This document shows positions 24,080-35,457 of a stretch of DNA of 64,000 nucleotides, in pieces (within the stretch, counting starts at the first letter, position 1; the number at the start of each line of letters is the position of its first letter). Under the pieces are notes generated by a model. The model was not told the origin of the DNA, made no database searches, and saw nothing but the letters and a program-made list of their open reading frames with translations. The DNA comes from Patulibacter brassicae (GTDB taxonomy: Bacteria; Actinomycetota; Thermoleophilia; Solirubrobacterales; Solirubrobacteraceae): positions 124,001 to 188,000 of the forward strand of contig NZ_JAXAVX010000006.1 in NCBI RefSeq assembly GCF_033949425.1, read 5' to 3'. The translations under genes and the position numbers were made by a program.

Positions 24080-24256
24080 TCAGCCGCCCCCGACGCCCCG
24101 GACGATCCGGCCCGTGCCGGCGCAGTCGGGGCAGCGCTCGCCGTCCAGCCGTCCGTCGCCGCCGCAGCGCGGGCAGACGTCCTCGCCGGTCCCGGGCGTG
24201 CCGGGCGGCGCCTCGTCGCCCGGGGCGACGTCCTGGGGGTCGGAACTCGTGCTCAT
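24080..24256 (-). CDS. Zinc-ribbon microprotein with a DnaJ-like CxxCxGxG pair
   Basis: This 58-residue protein has a disordered N-terminus (MSTSSDPQDVAPGDEAPPG) and then CPRCGGDGRLDGERCPDCAG, two CxxC knuckles as in one DnaJ zinc module, ending in a glycine-rich tail. ATG 24256 has TAGCCA 6 nt upstream; the stop is joined to the next gene by TGAGATG. It is divergent from the MrfA-type helicase gene (150 nt apart). An adaptor or redox/metal role is possible; nothing proves it. Confidence 0.65.
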   Translation of the reverse strand: MSTSSDPQDVAPGDEAPPGTPGTGEDVCPRCGGDGRLDGERCPDCAGTGRIVRGVGGG

Positions 24257-24406
24257 GACGGGTGGCTACCCGGGGCCGTGGGCCGGTACCCGTGGGACGT
24301 CGCGCCCCGGGTCCGCGATCGTCGAGGCCACCCGGTCGTCCGGGCACGGCGGCGGCGCACGGCCCGCCACCGGGGGCCGCTCCGGGCGGTTCGCCACACT
24401 GGAGGG

Positions 24407-27091
24407 GTGAGCGGCGCGTCCCGGAGCCCCGAGCCGTGGCGCCCCCTGCTGGACGCCGGCCGCGAGGACGAGCGACTCGTCGCCTCGGCGTTCGAGGGCG
24501 CACGCCAGGCGCGCACGACGCCGCTGCCGGAGGCGCTGCACCCGGACCTGCGCGCCGCGCTGGCGGGCCGCGGCATCGAGCGGCTCTACGCGCACCAGGC
24601 CGAGGCGGTCGCGATCCCGGCGCCGCGGCCGTTCGTCGTCACGACGGGCACCGCGTCCGGCAAGTCGCTCTGCTTCCAGCTGCCGCTCGTGGACCGGCTG
24701 CTGCGCGAGCCGCGCGCCCGGGCGATCCTCCTCTACCCGACGAAGGCGCTCGCGCAGGACCAGGCCCGCGCGCTCGCCGCGCTCGGCCTCGGCGACCGGC
24801 TGCGGATCGCGATCTACGACGGCGACACCCCGCGCGAGGCGCGCCGCGACATCCGCCGACGCGCGAACGTCATCCTCACGAACCCCGACATGCTCCACGT
24901 CGGGATCCTGCCCCGGCCCGACCTCTGGGCCGAGGTCCTCGCTCGCCTGCGGATCCTCGTCATCGACGAGGCGCACGTCTACCGCGGGGTCTTCGGCTCG
25001 CACGTCTCCAACGTCGTGCGCCGCCTGCGGCGGCTCGTCGAGCGCCACCAGACGCCGGGCGCCGCGGTCCGTCGCCTCGCCGCGGGCCAGGGAGACCTCT
25101 TCGCCGCCGCCGCGCAGGCCGGCGCGACGCCGACCTCGGGAACCGCACCGGGCGCGCTGCGCGTGCTGCTGGCCAGCGCGACGATCGCCAACCCGGTCGA
25201 GCACGCCCAGGCGCTCACCGGCCTGGAGGACGTCGCCCTGATCGACGACGACGGCTCGCCCGGGGTCGCGCGGCGGATCGCGCTCTGGAACCCGCCGCTG
25301 CTCGAGCCCGACGACGACCCGTACTGGGTCGCCGCGCAGGTCCGCCAGCGGCCCGCCGGCCCGCCCGGCGACGAGCCCGGCGCGGCGGCCGATCCGCCGG
25401 CGACGGTCGCGCCACCCGGCGCCGCCGACGCGGAGCCGGCGCCGACGCCAGCCGACCCCGACGAGGTCGAGCTGCTCGACGCGTCCGAGCTGCAGGCCGG
25501 CCGCACGCGGCGCTCCGCCCTGACCGAGGCGGCCGAGATGCTCGCCGACCTCGCCGAGCGCGAGGTCCGCACGATCTGCTTCGTTCGGTCCCGCAAGGGC
25601 GTGGAGGTCGTCGCGCAGATGGCGGCCGAGGAGCTGCGCGAGCGGGGCCGCGACGCGCTCGCCGCGCAGGTCATCCCGTACCGCGCCGGGTACACGACCC
25701 GCCAGCGCCACGAGCTCGAGCGGCGGCTCGTCGACGGCGAGGTCCGCTGCGTCGTCACGACGACCGCGCTCGAGCTCGGGATCGACATCGGCGAGCTCGA
25801 CGCGTGCGTCGTCGTCACCTTCCCCGGCACCGTGGCGTCGCTGCGCCAGATGTGGGGTCGCGCGGGTCGTCGCGGTCGCGGCCTGGCCGTCTACGTCGCG
25901 GGCGAGGACGCGCTGGACCAGTGGTTCTGCCGCCATCCCGACGGGTTCCTCGACCGGCCGGTCGAGGCGGCGATCCTCCAGCACGAGAACGAGCCGATCC
26001 ACCTCGCCCACCTCCTCTGCGCCGCCCACGAGGCGCCGCTGGACGCGCGCGACGCGGCGACGCTCGGGCCGCGCTGGCGCGCGCACGCCGAGGAGCTCGT
26101 CGTGCGGGGGGCGCTGCGCGAGCGCGACGCGACCTTCCGCCCGGTCGAGGCGGACCGGTTCGCGGCCGGGGAGGTCGCGCTGCGCAGCGCGTCGAGCGCC
26201 CGGGTGGTGATCGTCGACGGCTCGACGGGCGAGGAGCTCGGGCACGTCGAGCGCGACAAGGCGCCCTCGGTCGTGCACCAGGGCGCGGTCTACCTGCACC
26301 TCGGGGAGCGCTACGAGGTCGCCGACCTCGACCTCGACCGCGGCTTCGCCGTCGTCGAGCCGTTCCACGGGAGCTGGTGGACGGAGCCCAAGCGCGAGAT
26401 CGACATCACGTTCGAGCGGATCCTCGACCACCGCGAGGCGTGGCCGGACCGCGGCGGCGACGCCGTCCCGATCCACCTCGGCACGGTGACGGTCACCGAC
26501 ACGGTCCTCGGCTACCAGCGGCGCAAGAGCGGCAGCGGCGAGATCATCGACCTGCAGACGATCGACCTGCCGTCGGTGTCCTTCACCACCGAGGCGGTCT
26601 GGTGGCAGCCGGGGCCGTTCGTGGGGACCGACCCCCGACGGGCGATGGCCCGGCCGGCCGCGGCGGTCGGCGGCGCGCCCGCGACCGGCGCTCGCGGTGC
26701 GGCCGGCGGGCCCCCGGCGTGGGATGCGTTCCCCAGCGAGCACCTGCTCGGGTCGCTGCACGCCGCCGAGCACGCGCAGATCGCGGTCCTGCCGCTGCTG
26801 GCGATGTGCGACCGCTGGGACGTCGGAGGACTGTCGACGAACCTGCACCCGCAGCTCGGCGGCCCGGCGATCATCGTCTACGAGGGGCACGTCGGCGGGG
26901 TGGGGATCGTCCGCCAGGCCTACCGCCGGTTCGAGGAGTGGGCGAGCGACGCGCGGACGCTCATCGACGAGTGCCCGTGCCGGGCCGGCTGCCCGTCGTG
27001 CGTGCAGTCGCCGAAGTGCGGCAACCTCAACGAGCCGCTGCACAAGGCCGGCGCGCTGGAGCTGCTGGGCCGCCTGACCGGGACCCGCTGA
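24407..27091 (+). CDS. DEAD/DEAH-box helicase with DUF1998 zinc domain (MrfA/YprA family)
   Basis: This 894-residue superfamily-2 DNA helicase has the Q-motif region LYAHQAEAV, Walker A TGTASGKS (about 80-87), LYPTKALAQDQ, DEAH at 187-190, LLASATI, then a second RecA domain with CFVRSRKGVE, TTTALELGIDIGELDACVV and QMWGRAGRRGR. The C-terminal DUF1998-type domain ends in a four-cysteine cluster CPCRAGCPSC near 855. The family includes B. subtilis MrfA, a mitomycin-adduct repair helicase, and yeast Hrq1. A Pro/Ala-rich insert of about 60 residues separates the two RecA lobes. GTG 24407 follows CACACT by 6 nt. No nearby gene resembles the MrfB exonuclease. Confidence 0.92.
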   Translation: MSGASRSPEPWRPLLDAGREDERLVASAFEGARQARTTPLPEALHPDLRAALAGRGIERLYAHQAEAVAIPAPRPFVVTTGTASGKSLCFQLPLVDRLLREPRARAILLYPTKALAQDQARALAALGLGDRLRIAIYDGDTPREARRDIRRRANVILTNPDMLHVGILPRPDLWAEVLARLRILVIDEAHVYRGVFGSHVSNVVRRLRRLVERHQTPGAAVRRLAAGQGDLFAAAAQAGATPTSGTAPGALRVLLASATIANPVEHAQALTGLEDVALIDDDGSPGVARRIALWNPPLLEPDDDPYWVAAQVRQRPAGPPGDEPGAAADPPATVAPPGAADAEPAPTPADPDEVELLDASELQAGRTRRSALTEAAEMLADLAEREVRTICFVRSRKGVEVVAQMAAEELRERGRDALAAQVIPYRAGYTTRQRHELERRLVDGEVRCVVTTTALELGIDIGELDACVVVTFPGTVASLRQMWGRAGRRGRGLAVYVAGEDALDQWFCRHPDGFLDRPVEAAILQHENEPIHLAHLLCAAHEAPLDARDAATLGPRWRAHAEELVVRGALRERDATFRPVEADRFAAGEVALRSASSARVVIVDGSTGEELGHVERDKAPSVVHQGAVYLHLGERYEVADLDLDRGFAVVEPFHGSWWTEPKREIDITFERILDHREAWPDRGGDAVPIHLGTVTVTDTVLGYQRRKSGSGEIIDLQTIDLPSVSFTTEAVWWQPGPFVGTDPRRAMARPAAAVGGAPATGARGAAGGPPAWDAFPSEHLLGSLHAAEHAQIAVLPLLAMCDRWDVGGLSTNLHPQLGGPAIIVYEGHVGGVGIVRQAYRRFEEWASDARTLIDECPCRAGCPSCVQSPKCGNLNEPLHKAGALELLGRLTGTR

Positions 27092-27232
27092 GCTCCGATC
27101 CTCGGGCCGCCTGGTGGCCAGGACCGGCGCGTGGCCGAGGACGGACGCCCTCCGATGGTCCCGGCCGTGGTCTGCCCACCCGTGGTCCTTGGCCCGGGCC
27201 GACCGTCGGTGAATCCGGGCCGAGGCGCCCGA

Positions 27233-27538
27233 TCAGCGCCGAGCGCGCCGTCGGGCCCAGCGGCTGCCCGGCTGCGCCGGCAGGCGCGCGCCGTGGAGCC
27301 ACGGCAGCCCGGCGAGCAGCAGTCCCCACAGGAGGATCCGTCGGTGGCCCTTCGCGGCGGTGACCGCCCCGGCGACGAGCACCACGACGACGGCGACGAG
27401 GCCCACCGCCGTCCACGCGATGAGCGTCCAGTCGGGCGAGACGAGGTACGACCCGCCCTGGTCCTCGTACGTCGTGGGGACGTCGGACGTCACGGGAGCA
27501 GGGTAGTCGTCGGAGGCGCTGCGCGGTGCGGCGCTCAC
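27233..27538 (-). CDS. Small membrane protein, unknown function
   Basis: This 101-residue protein has an acidic N-terminus of about 40 residues, a transmembrane helix WTAVGLVAVVVVLVAGAV, a short RRILLW segment forming a second helix, and an Arg-rich end (WARRRARR). Arg clusters place the C-terminus in the cytosol. It is convergent with the helicase gene and divergent from the M23 peptidase. Family not recognised. Confidence 0.6.
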   Translation of the reverse strand: MSAAPRSASDDYPAPVTSDVPTTYEDQGGSYLVSPDWTLIAWTAVGLVAVVVVLVAGAVTAAKGHRRILLWGLLLAGLPWLHGARLPAQPGSRWARRRARR

Positions 27539-27913
27539 CGGCCCGCCTCGCGCGAGCGGCGTACCGGGGCCGGGGAGCGACGGCTGCGCGGCGCTCGCCC
27601 CGGGGACCGGCTCGAGCGCCGTACCGCGGTCGTGGCGGGGAGGAGCCGCCGCTGGGGCGGCGAACGAGACCGGGCCGACGCCGTCGGCGCCCGCGCCAGG
27701 GGCGCCGCTCGCTCACGCGGACGGCGTGGCGGAACGCGACGGGCCGCCGCTCGCAGTCGGGTGGTCCGCGGCCCCGCTTCCCGGGCCATCGCGTGCAGGA
27801 TCCGGCGAACCTGCACGGAACCTGCGCCGCGGCGCGCGCCCGGGGACCGAATCCTGCACCGAAGCTGCACGCCGTCCGGCGAGCGTGCTGCCAGGCGGCA
27901 CGCTCCTGCAGCC
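27539..27913. other. 375-nt region upstream of the M23 peptidase
   Basis: No credible gene. The last 130 nt are structured: GTGCAGGAT (27793-27801) is inverted as ATCCTGCAC (27851-27859), CTGCAC recurs, and GAGCGTGC/GCACGCTC (27881-27905) forms an 8-bp stem with a 9-nt loop ending 8 nt before the ATG. This suggests a structured leader or regulator sites; I could not match it to a known riboswitch. Confidence 0.5.
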
Positions 27914-28972
27914 ATGTCGCGGGCACAACCACGCAGCGCTCCGGTGCTGCAAACGGCAGCGGTCCTTCTTGCCGCCGTGACCCTGCCGCTCGTCGACGCC
28001 CGGACCGAGGCCCATGCCGCCGGAGCCTCGGTCCGGACGCCGACCACGACCGTCGAGCCGGCCGCCGCACCACGGGGCGGTGGGCTCGACGCGTCGCAGA
28101 CGATCAACGCGCCGACCACGACGACCTCGATCGGGGGGACGACCCCCGAGGCGCCCGCGCGCGTGCGCGCGGCGATCACCCGCTTCCAGCTCACCCGCAG
28201 CGTCTGGCGCGCGGGCGCCGCCGCCCCGCAGGTCCGCATCCGCCTCGACGCGGCGCGGCAGACCGCGGCGACGGTGCAGCTGCGGATCGAGGACCGTGCG
28301 AGCCACCGCCTCGTCGCCAAGCAGGCGCTCGGCACCGTCCGCTCGGGCGTCGACGTCGCCCAGGACGTCACGAAGGCGATCGCCGCGAAGCCCGGCCGCT
28401 ACCGGCTGCGGCTCGTCGTGACCGACGCGACGGGAAAGCGCGCGCGGCGCGCCGGTGCCCCGGCGCTGCGCAACCTGCGCGTGCGCGAGGCGCAGGCGAC
28501 CGCGACCGCGCCGACGCCCCATGCGGGGGCGACGACCGTCTTCCCGGTGCAGGGCCGCTGCAACTTCCGCAGCCTGCAGGCCCAGCGGTTCCAGGCCGGC
28601 CGCGGCGGCGGACGCCGCCACAACGGCCAGGACATCGGCACCTACGACGGCTCCCCGCCCGTCGTCGCGTTCACGGCCGGCGTCATCGAGCGCACCTGGT
28701 GGGACGACGCGGGCGGCGGCTGGACCCTCGTCCTCAACGGCGACGACGGCATCGCCTACGGCTACCTCCACCTGCAGCCGGGCTCGACCGTCGTCCGCGC
28801 CGGACAGCGCGTCGCCGCCGGCCAGGCGCTCGCGAACGCCGGTCACTCCGGCGGCGACTACGAGCCGCACCTGCACTTCGAGATGCGGCCCCAGCCGTGG
28901 TCGGGCAACCGGGACCGGGCGATCGACCCGTACCCGGTGCTCGTGAAGCTGCCCAACCCCTGCGACGGCTGA
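27914..28972 (+). CDS. Secreted M23-family metallopeptidase
   Basis: This 352-residue protein has a signal peptide (APVLQTAAVLLAAVTLPLVDARTEAHAA, cleavage near residue 35). After a Thr/Pro-rich stretch comes a beta-sandwich region (about 85-190). The peptidase domain (about 210-345) contains the zinc motif HNGQD (His and Asp ligands), YGYLHLQPGSTV and HLHFEMRP, so all expected M23 ligands are present. M23 enzymes cut peptidoglycan cross-bridges (lysostaphin/LytM type) outside the membrane, so a role in wall remodelling is likely. ATG 27914 was chosen for the signal peptide. Confidence 0.88.
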   Translation: MSRAQPRSAPVLQTAAVLLAAVTLPLVDARTEAHAAGASVRTPTTTVEPAAAPRGGGLDASQTINAPTTTTSIGGTTPEAPARVRAAITRFQLTRSVWRAGAAAPQVRIRLDAARQTAATVQLRIEDRASHRLVAKQALGTVRSGVDVAQDVTKAIAAKPGRYRLRLVVTDATGKRARRAGAPALRNLRVREAQATATAPTPHAGATTVFPVQGRCNFRSLQAQRFQAGRGGGRRHNGQDIGTYDGSPPVVAFTAGVIERTWWDDAGGGWTLVLNGDDGIAYGYLHLQPGSTVVRAGQRVAAGQALANAGHSGGDYEPHLHFEMRPQPWSGNRDRAIDPYPVLVKLPNPCDG

Positions 28973-28996
28973 GCGCGCGCACGGCCGCGCAGCCGC

Positions 28997-29002
28997 TACC
29001 CT
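28997..29002 (+). promoter_or_regulatory. -10 element of the tRNA-Phe gene
   Basis: TACCCT lies 11 nt before the first tRNA base, so transcription would start a few nucleotides upstream of the mature 5' end. No convincing -35 is seen. Confidence 0.5.
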
Positions 29003-29013
29003 GTCGCATCCTC

Positions 29014-29086
29014 GGCGAGATAGCTCAGTTGGTAGAGCACACGACTGAAAATCGTGGTGTCCCCGGTTCGAGTCCGGGTCTCGCCA
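29014..29086 (+). tRNA. tRNA-Phe (GAA)
   Basis: A 73-nt cloverleaf: acceptor GGCGAGA pairs with TCTCGCC, the D-arm is AGCTCAGTTGGTAGAGC, the anticodon stem-loop is ACGACTGAAAATCGT with anticodon GAA, the T-arm is CCCGGTTCGAGTCCGGG, and the discriminator is A. The CCA end is not encoded. Confidence 0.97.
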
Positions 29087-29093
29087 CTCCCGG

Positions 29094-29114
29094 AGGCCCC
29101 GCAATGCGGGGCCT
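29094..29114 (+). terminator. tRNA-Phe terminator
   Basis: AGGCCCCGC-AAT-GCGGGGCCT, a 9-bp perfect stem with a 3-nt loop followed by TCGTCGTT, lies 7 nt after the tRNA. Confidence 0.8.
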
Positions 29115-29129
29115 TCGTCGTTCGGGGGA

Positions 29130-30308
29130 TCAGCGCGGCGGCGGCGCGCCGAGGACCCGCTCCAGACGGATCGCGGCCTGGAGCTCCGCCTGACGGGCGC
29201 GGACCGGTCGGCCGAGGCGCTCCTCGATGCCGCTCAGTCGGTAGGCGACCGTCCGGTCGTTGACGCCGAGCGCGGCGGCGGCAGCCGACGCGTTGAAGCC
29301 GCAGGCGAAGTAGGCGACGAGCGTCTCGCGGAGCTTCGTCCCGTCGCGGCCGTCGCCGAGCGGACCGAGCTCGGCGGCGACGAACGCCCGGGCGGCGCGC
29401 TCGTCGGCGAGGAGCACCGACTCGAGCGCGACGTCGTCGAAGCGCGTCACCGGGTCGCCGGTGGCGGCACCGATCCGGTGAGCGGCCCGCGCCTCGCGGT
29501 GGCTGCGGCGAAAGCCGTCGGCTCCCCGGGCCGGACGGCCGAGCGCCAGGCCGCCCTCCCAGCCGCCGAGCGCCTCGCGCAGATCGCGCTCGTCGCCCGC
29601 GCCCGCGAGCCAGCCCCAGCACGTCTGCTCGCCGACGCTGACGACGAGGCACGGTGCGCCGGCCGTCGCCGCGATCCGCCCGATCTCGCCCTCCGCGCCG
29701 GGGCCCCACGCCACGACCGCGCGGTGCGTCGCCGCGAGGTCGTAGCCCAGCGCGCAGGGGTCGACGTCGCCCCCGTCCAGCACGTCGCGCACGAGCTGGA
29801 CGCGCCGCTGCTCGCGGCCGCGCAGCAGGCGCTCGCGCTCGCGGGTGTACTCGTCGACGACGAAGGGGATCACCGCGTCGACGTAGGCGAACATCCCCCG
29901 CGTCCAGCGCCGCAGGAGCGTGCTGCGGGTCGCCGGGTCGACGTCCTCCAGGGCGTCGACGGCGTCCTGGAGCGCCTCCCAGGCCACGGCCTCGCCGATC
30001 CGGTACGTCCGCAGGCCGGCGACGAGCGGCGTGCCGATCCGCGCGCCGATCCGGGCCTCGTCGATCGCGTCCGACGGCGGCCCGAAGGGCAGCGGGTCGC
30101 CCTCGCGGACCGCGTGCGCGAGGGCGGCGCGGAGGTTGCCGTGGCAGCTGCGCCGCATCGCCGCGGTCATCTCCGGGTCCGTGCCGACGCCGGAGTCGGG
30201 GACCTCGGCCGCGAAGCGCGCGAGCATCCGCTCGACGAGGTCGTCCTCGCGCTCCCGGATCGCGTTCGCGACGCGATCGACGAGCTGCTGCCGGGTCCGC
30301 GTGTCCAC
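29130..30308 (-). CDS. CdaR/PucR-family transcriptional regulator
   Basis: In this 392-residue protein, the first about 170 residues are helical (RQQLVDRVANAIREREDDLVERML...) and resemble the sensory region of RsbR/PucR-like regulators. The middle has the degenerate GGDEF-like fold usual in this family. The end is the PucR-type helix-turn-helix: LRETLVAYFACGFNASAAAAALGVNDRTVAYRLSGIEERLG. GTG 30308 lies 8 nt after TAGGTT, so the true start is well inside the longer open frame. It is divergent from the amine oxidase; PucR proteins often control nitrogen or amine catabolism, so the oxidase is a reasonable target. Confidence 0.88.
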   Translation of the reverse strand: MDTRTRQQLVDRVANAIREREDDLVERMLARFAAEVPDSGVGTDPEMTAAMRRSCHGNLRAALAHAVREGDPLPFGPPSDAIDEARIGARIGTPLVAGLRTYRIGEAVAWEALQDAVDALEDVDPATRSTLLRRWTRGMFAYVDAVIPFVVDEYTRERERLLRGREQRRVQLVRDVLDGGDVDPCALGYDLAATHRAVVAWGPGAEGEIGRIAATAGAPCLVVSVGEQTCWGWLAGAGDERDLREALGGWEGGLALGRPARGADGFRRSHREARAAHRIGAATGDPVTRFDDVALESVLLADERAARAFVAAELGPLGDGRDGTKLRETLVAYFACGFNASAAAAALGVNDRTVAYRLSGIEERLGRPVRARQAELQAAIRLERVLGAPPPR

Positions 30309-30472
30309 CGTCGTCGAACCTAGTCCCGTCGCCGCGCCTCCGCCACCCGACCATCGCCGAGCGGGCGGATCGCCGCGCGCTCCAGCCCGCGGGCCGACCG
30401 CCCGACACCTCGTCGCTGGGGGCCGCCGTCGCCTTCCTGCCCTGTCCGGCGGCGACGACCCACGGCGGCCGT

Positions 30473-30489
30473 TCGACGATCTTCGTCGA
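30473..30489. promoter_or_regulatory. Inverted repeat upstream of the amine oxidase
   Basis: TCGACGA-TCT-TCGTCGA (7+3+7, perfect) lies about 67 nt before the oxidase start, in the 247-nt divergent region. It is a candidate site for the PucR-type regulator; evidence is position and symmetry only. Confidence 0.4.
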
Positions 30490-30555
30490 GGGCGGGCGTG
30501 GCGATCGGCGAAGGTCGTGGAGCGCCCGCGCCCGGGTGCCCGCGAGCCTCGGGGC

Positions 30556-31941
30556 ATGCGCAGCACGACCACCGATGTCGTCGTCGTCGGCGCGGGGCTC
30601 TCGGGTCTCGCGGCGGCCCGGACCCTCGTCGCCGCCGGCGCCTCCGTCGTCGTCCTCGAGGCCCGCGATCGCGTCGGGGGACGCCTGCTGAACCACGAGC
30701 TCGCCGGGGGCGGGATCGTCGAGGTCGGCGGCCAGTGGGTCGGTCCGGCACAGCACCGCGTGAACGCGGTGATCGACGAGCTCGGCCTCGAGCGGTTCCC
30801 GACGTACGACGAGGGCGACAACCAGTTCGAGCACCGCGGGCGGCGCTCCCGCTACCGCGGCGCGATCCCGCGCGTGAACCCGCTGGCGCTCGCGGACGTC
30901 GCCCAGGCGCAGGCGCGGCTGGACCGGATGGCGCGGCACGTGCCCCTCGACGCGCCCTGGCGGGCGCCGCGGGCCACCCGCTGGGACGCGCAGACCTTCG
31001 CGACGTGGATCGCGCGCAACACCGCCACGTCGTTGGCCCGGGAGTTCTTCACGCTCATGTGCGAGGCCGTCTTCTCCGCCGAGCCGGCGGAGCTCTCGCT
31101 CCTGCACGTCCTCTTCTACCTCCACTCCGGGGGCGGCTTCGACGCGCTGATCGAGACGGACGGCGGCGCGCAGCAGGACCGCGTCGTCGGCGGATCCCAG
31201 CGGGTCGCGCAGCGGCTGGCGGAGGAGCTCGGCGACCGCGTCGTGCTCGACGCGCCGGTGCGCCGGATCGCGCAGGACGGCGACGGCCTGGTCGTCGAGG
31301 CCGACGGCGTCGCGGCGCGCGCGGCGCGCGCGATCGTCGCGGTGCCGCCCACGATCGCCGGGCGGATCGCGTACGAGCCCGCGTTGCCCGGCTGGCGCGA
31401 CCAGCTCACGCAGCGGATGGCGATGGGCTCGGTCATCAAGTGCATGGCCGTCTACGACGAGCCGTTCTGGCGCGCCGAAGGGCTCTCGGGCCAGGTGACG
31501 AGCACCGAGGGCCCGGTGAAGGTCGTCTTCGACAACACGCCCTCGACCGGCGGCGTCGGCGTCCTCATCGGCTTCCTCGAGGGCGCGCACGCCCGGGCGC
31601 TCGGGGCGGTCTCCGTCGACGAGCGGCGCGCCGCGGTCGTCGGCTGCTTCACGCGGTACTTCGGGCCGCGGGCGGCGACCCCCAGCGAGTACGTCGAACG
31701 CGCCTGGGCGGAGGAGCGCTGGAGCGGCGGCGGCTACGCCGGGATGCTGCCGCCGGGCGTCCTGACGTCGATCGGCTTCGCGCTGCGGCGGCCGTGCGGC
31801 GCGATCCACTGGGCGGGCACCGAGACCGCCGAGCGGTTCTCCGGCTACATGGACGGTGCCCTGACGGCGGGCGAGCGCGCGGCGCGCGAGGTCCTGGCCG
31901 CCGGCCTCGACCGGCGCGTCGGCGAGGTCGTCGACGCCTGA
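30556..31941 (+). CDS. FAD-dependent flavin monoamine oxidase
   Basis: This 461-residue amine oxidase family enzyme has the dinucleotide motif VVVVGAGLSGLAAARTLVAAG and VVVLEARDRVGGRL at residues 7-45, then the substrate domain (about 90-380), and the FAD-closing motif IHWAGTETAERFSGYMDGALTAGERAA near the end. It oxidises amines to aldehydes or imines with H2O2 release; the substrate (polyamine, tyramine or other) is not clear. The ATG at 30556 is 30 nt beyond an in-frame region of low quality. No TANNNT box is close, so activation by the divergent PucR-type protein is possible. Confidence 0.9.
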   Translation: MRSTTTDVVVVGAGLSGLAAARTLVAAGASVVVLEARDRVGGRLLNHELAGGGIVEVGGQWVGPAQHRVNAVIDELGLERFPTYDEGDNQFEHRGRRSRYRGAIPRVNPLALADVAQAQARLDRMARHVPLDAPWRAPRATRWDAQTFATWIARNTATSLAREFFTLMCEAVFSAEPAELSLLHVLFYLHSGGGFDALIETDGGAQQDRVVGGSQRVAQRLAEELGDRVVLDAPVRRIAQDGDGLVVEADGVAARAARAIVAVPPTIAGRIAYEPALPGWRDQLTQRMAMGSVIKCMAVYDEPFWRAEGLSGQVTSTEGPVKVVFDNTPSTGGVGVLIGFLEGAHARALGAVSVDERRAAVVGCFTRYFGPRAATPSEYVERAWAEERWSGGGYAGMLPPGVLTSIGFALRRPCGAIHWAGTETAERFSGYMDGALTAGERAAREVLAAGLDRRVGEVVDA

Positions 31942-32031
31942 GGGGGATCTCGGCGGGGTCGCCCATCGCGGACCCGAGCGGGTCGTGCGGTCCCCGCGCC
32001 GGGGCCCGGTCGCGCATGGGACGATGCGCGT

Positions 32032-32502
32032 GTGACCGGCGCGACGGAGGCGGACGCGGGGCGCGAGGCGGCCCGGCTCGAGGACCTGCGGCGGTTGCGC
32101 CGCGTGCGCGACCGGATCGACCGCGAGTACGCCCTGCCGCTGGACGTCGAGGCGCTTGCGCGCGACGCGTGCATGTCCGCCGGGCACTTCAGCCGCGCGT
32201 TCCGCCGGGCGTTCGGCGAGTCGCCCTACAGCTACCTCATGACCCGTCGGATCGAGCGGGCGATGGCGCTGCTGCGCGTGGGCGAGCTGACGGTGACCGA
32301 GGTGAGCCTCGCCGTCGGCTGCTCGTCGCTGGGGACGTTCTCGACGCGCTTCACCGAGCTCGTCGGGGTGCCGCCGAGCGTCTACCGCCGCGAGCAGGCG
32401 GCCACGGGACGGGACCCCTACCCCACCCTCGCGCCGTGCGTCGCCAAGCGCGTGGCGCGACCGGTCAGGAATCGAGAAGCGGGACCGGCGAGCCGCTCCT
32501 AG
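32032..32502 (+). CDS. AraC-family transcriptional regulator (stand-alone DNA-binding domain)
   Basis: This 156-residue protein is almost only the double helix-turn-helix: IDREYALPLDVEALARDACMSAGHFSRAFRRAFGESPYSYLMTRRIERAM, then VTEVSLAVGCSSLGTFSTRFTELVGVPPSVYRR. There is no sugar-type sensor domain. GTG 32032 lies 6 nt after GACGAT. The VOC gene starts 10 nt after the stop; this AraC-VOC pairing recurs in actinobacteria and suggests the regulator controls, or shares a signal with, the VOC enzyme. Confidence 0.9.
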   Translation: MTGATEADAGREAARLEDLRRLRRVRDRIDREYALPLDVEALARDACMSAGHFSRAFRRAFGESPYSYLMTRRIERAMALLRVGELTVTEVSLAVGCSSLGTFSTRFTELVGVPPSVYRREQAATGRDPYPTLAPCVAKRVARPVRNREAGPASRS

Positions 32503-32512
32503 GGTGGATCCC

Positions 32513-32923
32513 ATGAGCCTGAAGATCCACCAGTCGATGCTGCCCCACACCGACCCGGACGCCTCGCTGGCGTTCTACCGCGACGCCCTGGGCTTCGAGG
32601 TCCGCAACGACGTGGGCTACGAGGGGATGCGCTGGATCACGCTCGGCCCCGCCGACCAGCCCGAGACGTCGATCGTGCTCTACCCGCCGACCGCCGACCC
32701 CGGCGTCACCGAGGACGAGCAGCGGCTCATCGCCGAGATGATGGCCAAGGGCACGTTCGCGAGCATCAACCTCGCCACCGAGGACGTCGACGAGGCCTTC
32801 GCCCGGCTCCAGGCCCACGAGGTCGTCGAGGTCGTCCAGGAGCCGACCGACCAGCCCTACGGGATCCGCGACGCGTCGATCCGCGATCCCGCCGGCACCC
32901 TCATCCGGCTGCAGCAGGTCTGA
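32513..32923 (+). CDS. VOC-family protein (glyoxalase/bleomycin-resistance fold)
   Basis: This 136-residue single-module VOC protein reads KIHQSMLPHTDPDASLAFYRDALGFEV, GMRWITLGPADQPETSIVLYPP, VDEAFARLQAHEVVEVVQEP and YGIRDASIRDPAGTLIRLQQV. The C-terminal metal-position Glu of true glyoxalases is replaced by the IRLQQ stretch, so an enzyme or a binding protein are both possible. ATG 32513 was preferred to GTG 32504 because TAGGGT (32500-32505) lies 7 nt upstream and would overlap the earlier start. Confidence 0.87.
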   Translation: MSLKIHQSMLPHTDPDASLAFYRDALGFEVRNDVGYEGMRWITLGPADQPETSIVLYPPTADPGVTEDEQRLIAEMMAKGTFASINLATEDVDEAFARLQAHEVVEVVQEPTDQPYGIRDASIRDPAGTLIRLQQV

Positions 32924-33039
32924 GCCGCCGCGGCGCGCCGCGGGCCCCGGGCGCGCCGCCGCCGCAGCCACCGCGGGCGCCCGTCCCGCGACCCCGACCG
33001 CCGTCCCGTCCCGTCCCCGTCCCCGGTCCCGAGCACCAC

Positions 33040-35457
<2,418 letters not shown>

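Noticed and set aside
27770..27913. A possible c-di-AMP (ydaO-type) riboswitch upstream of the M23 peptidase, as such genes often carry one in actinobacteria.
   Set aside because: Only short pieces (GGGGACC, GAATCC) are present. The conserved GGGGTGAATC and GTCAGCTAACC blocks are missing, so I report only unassigned structure. A covariance-model search would settle it.
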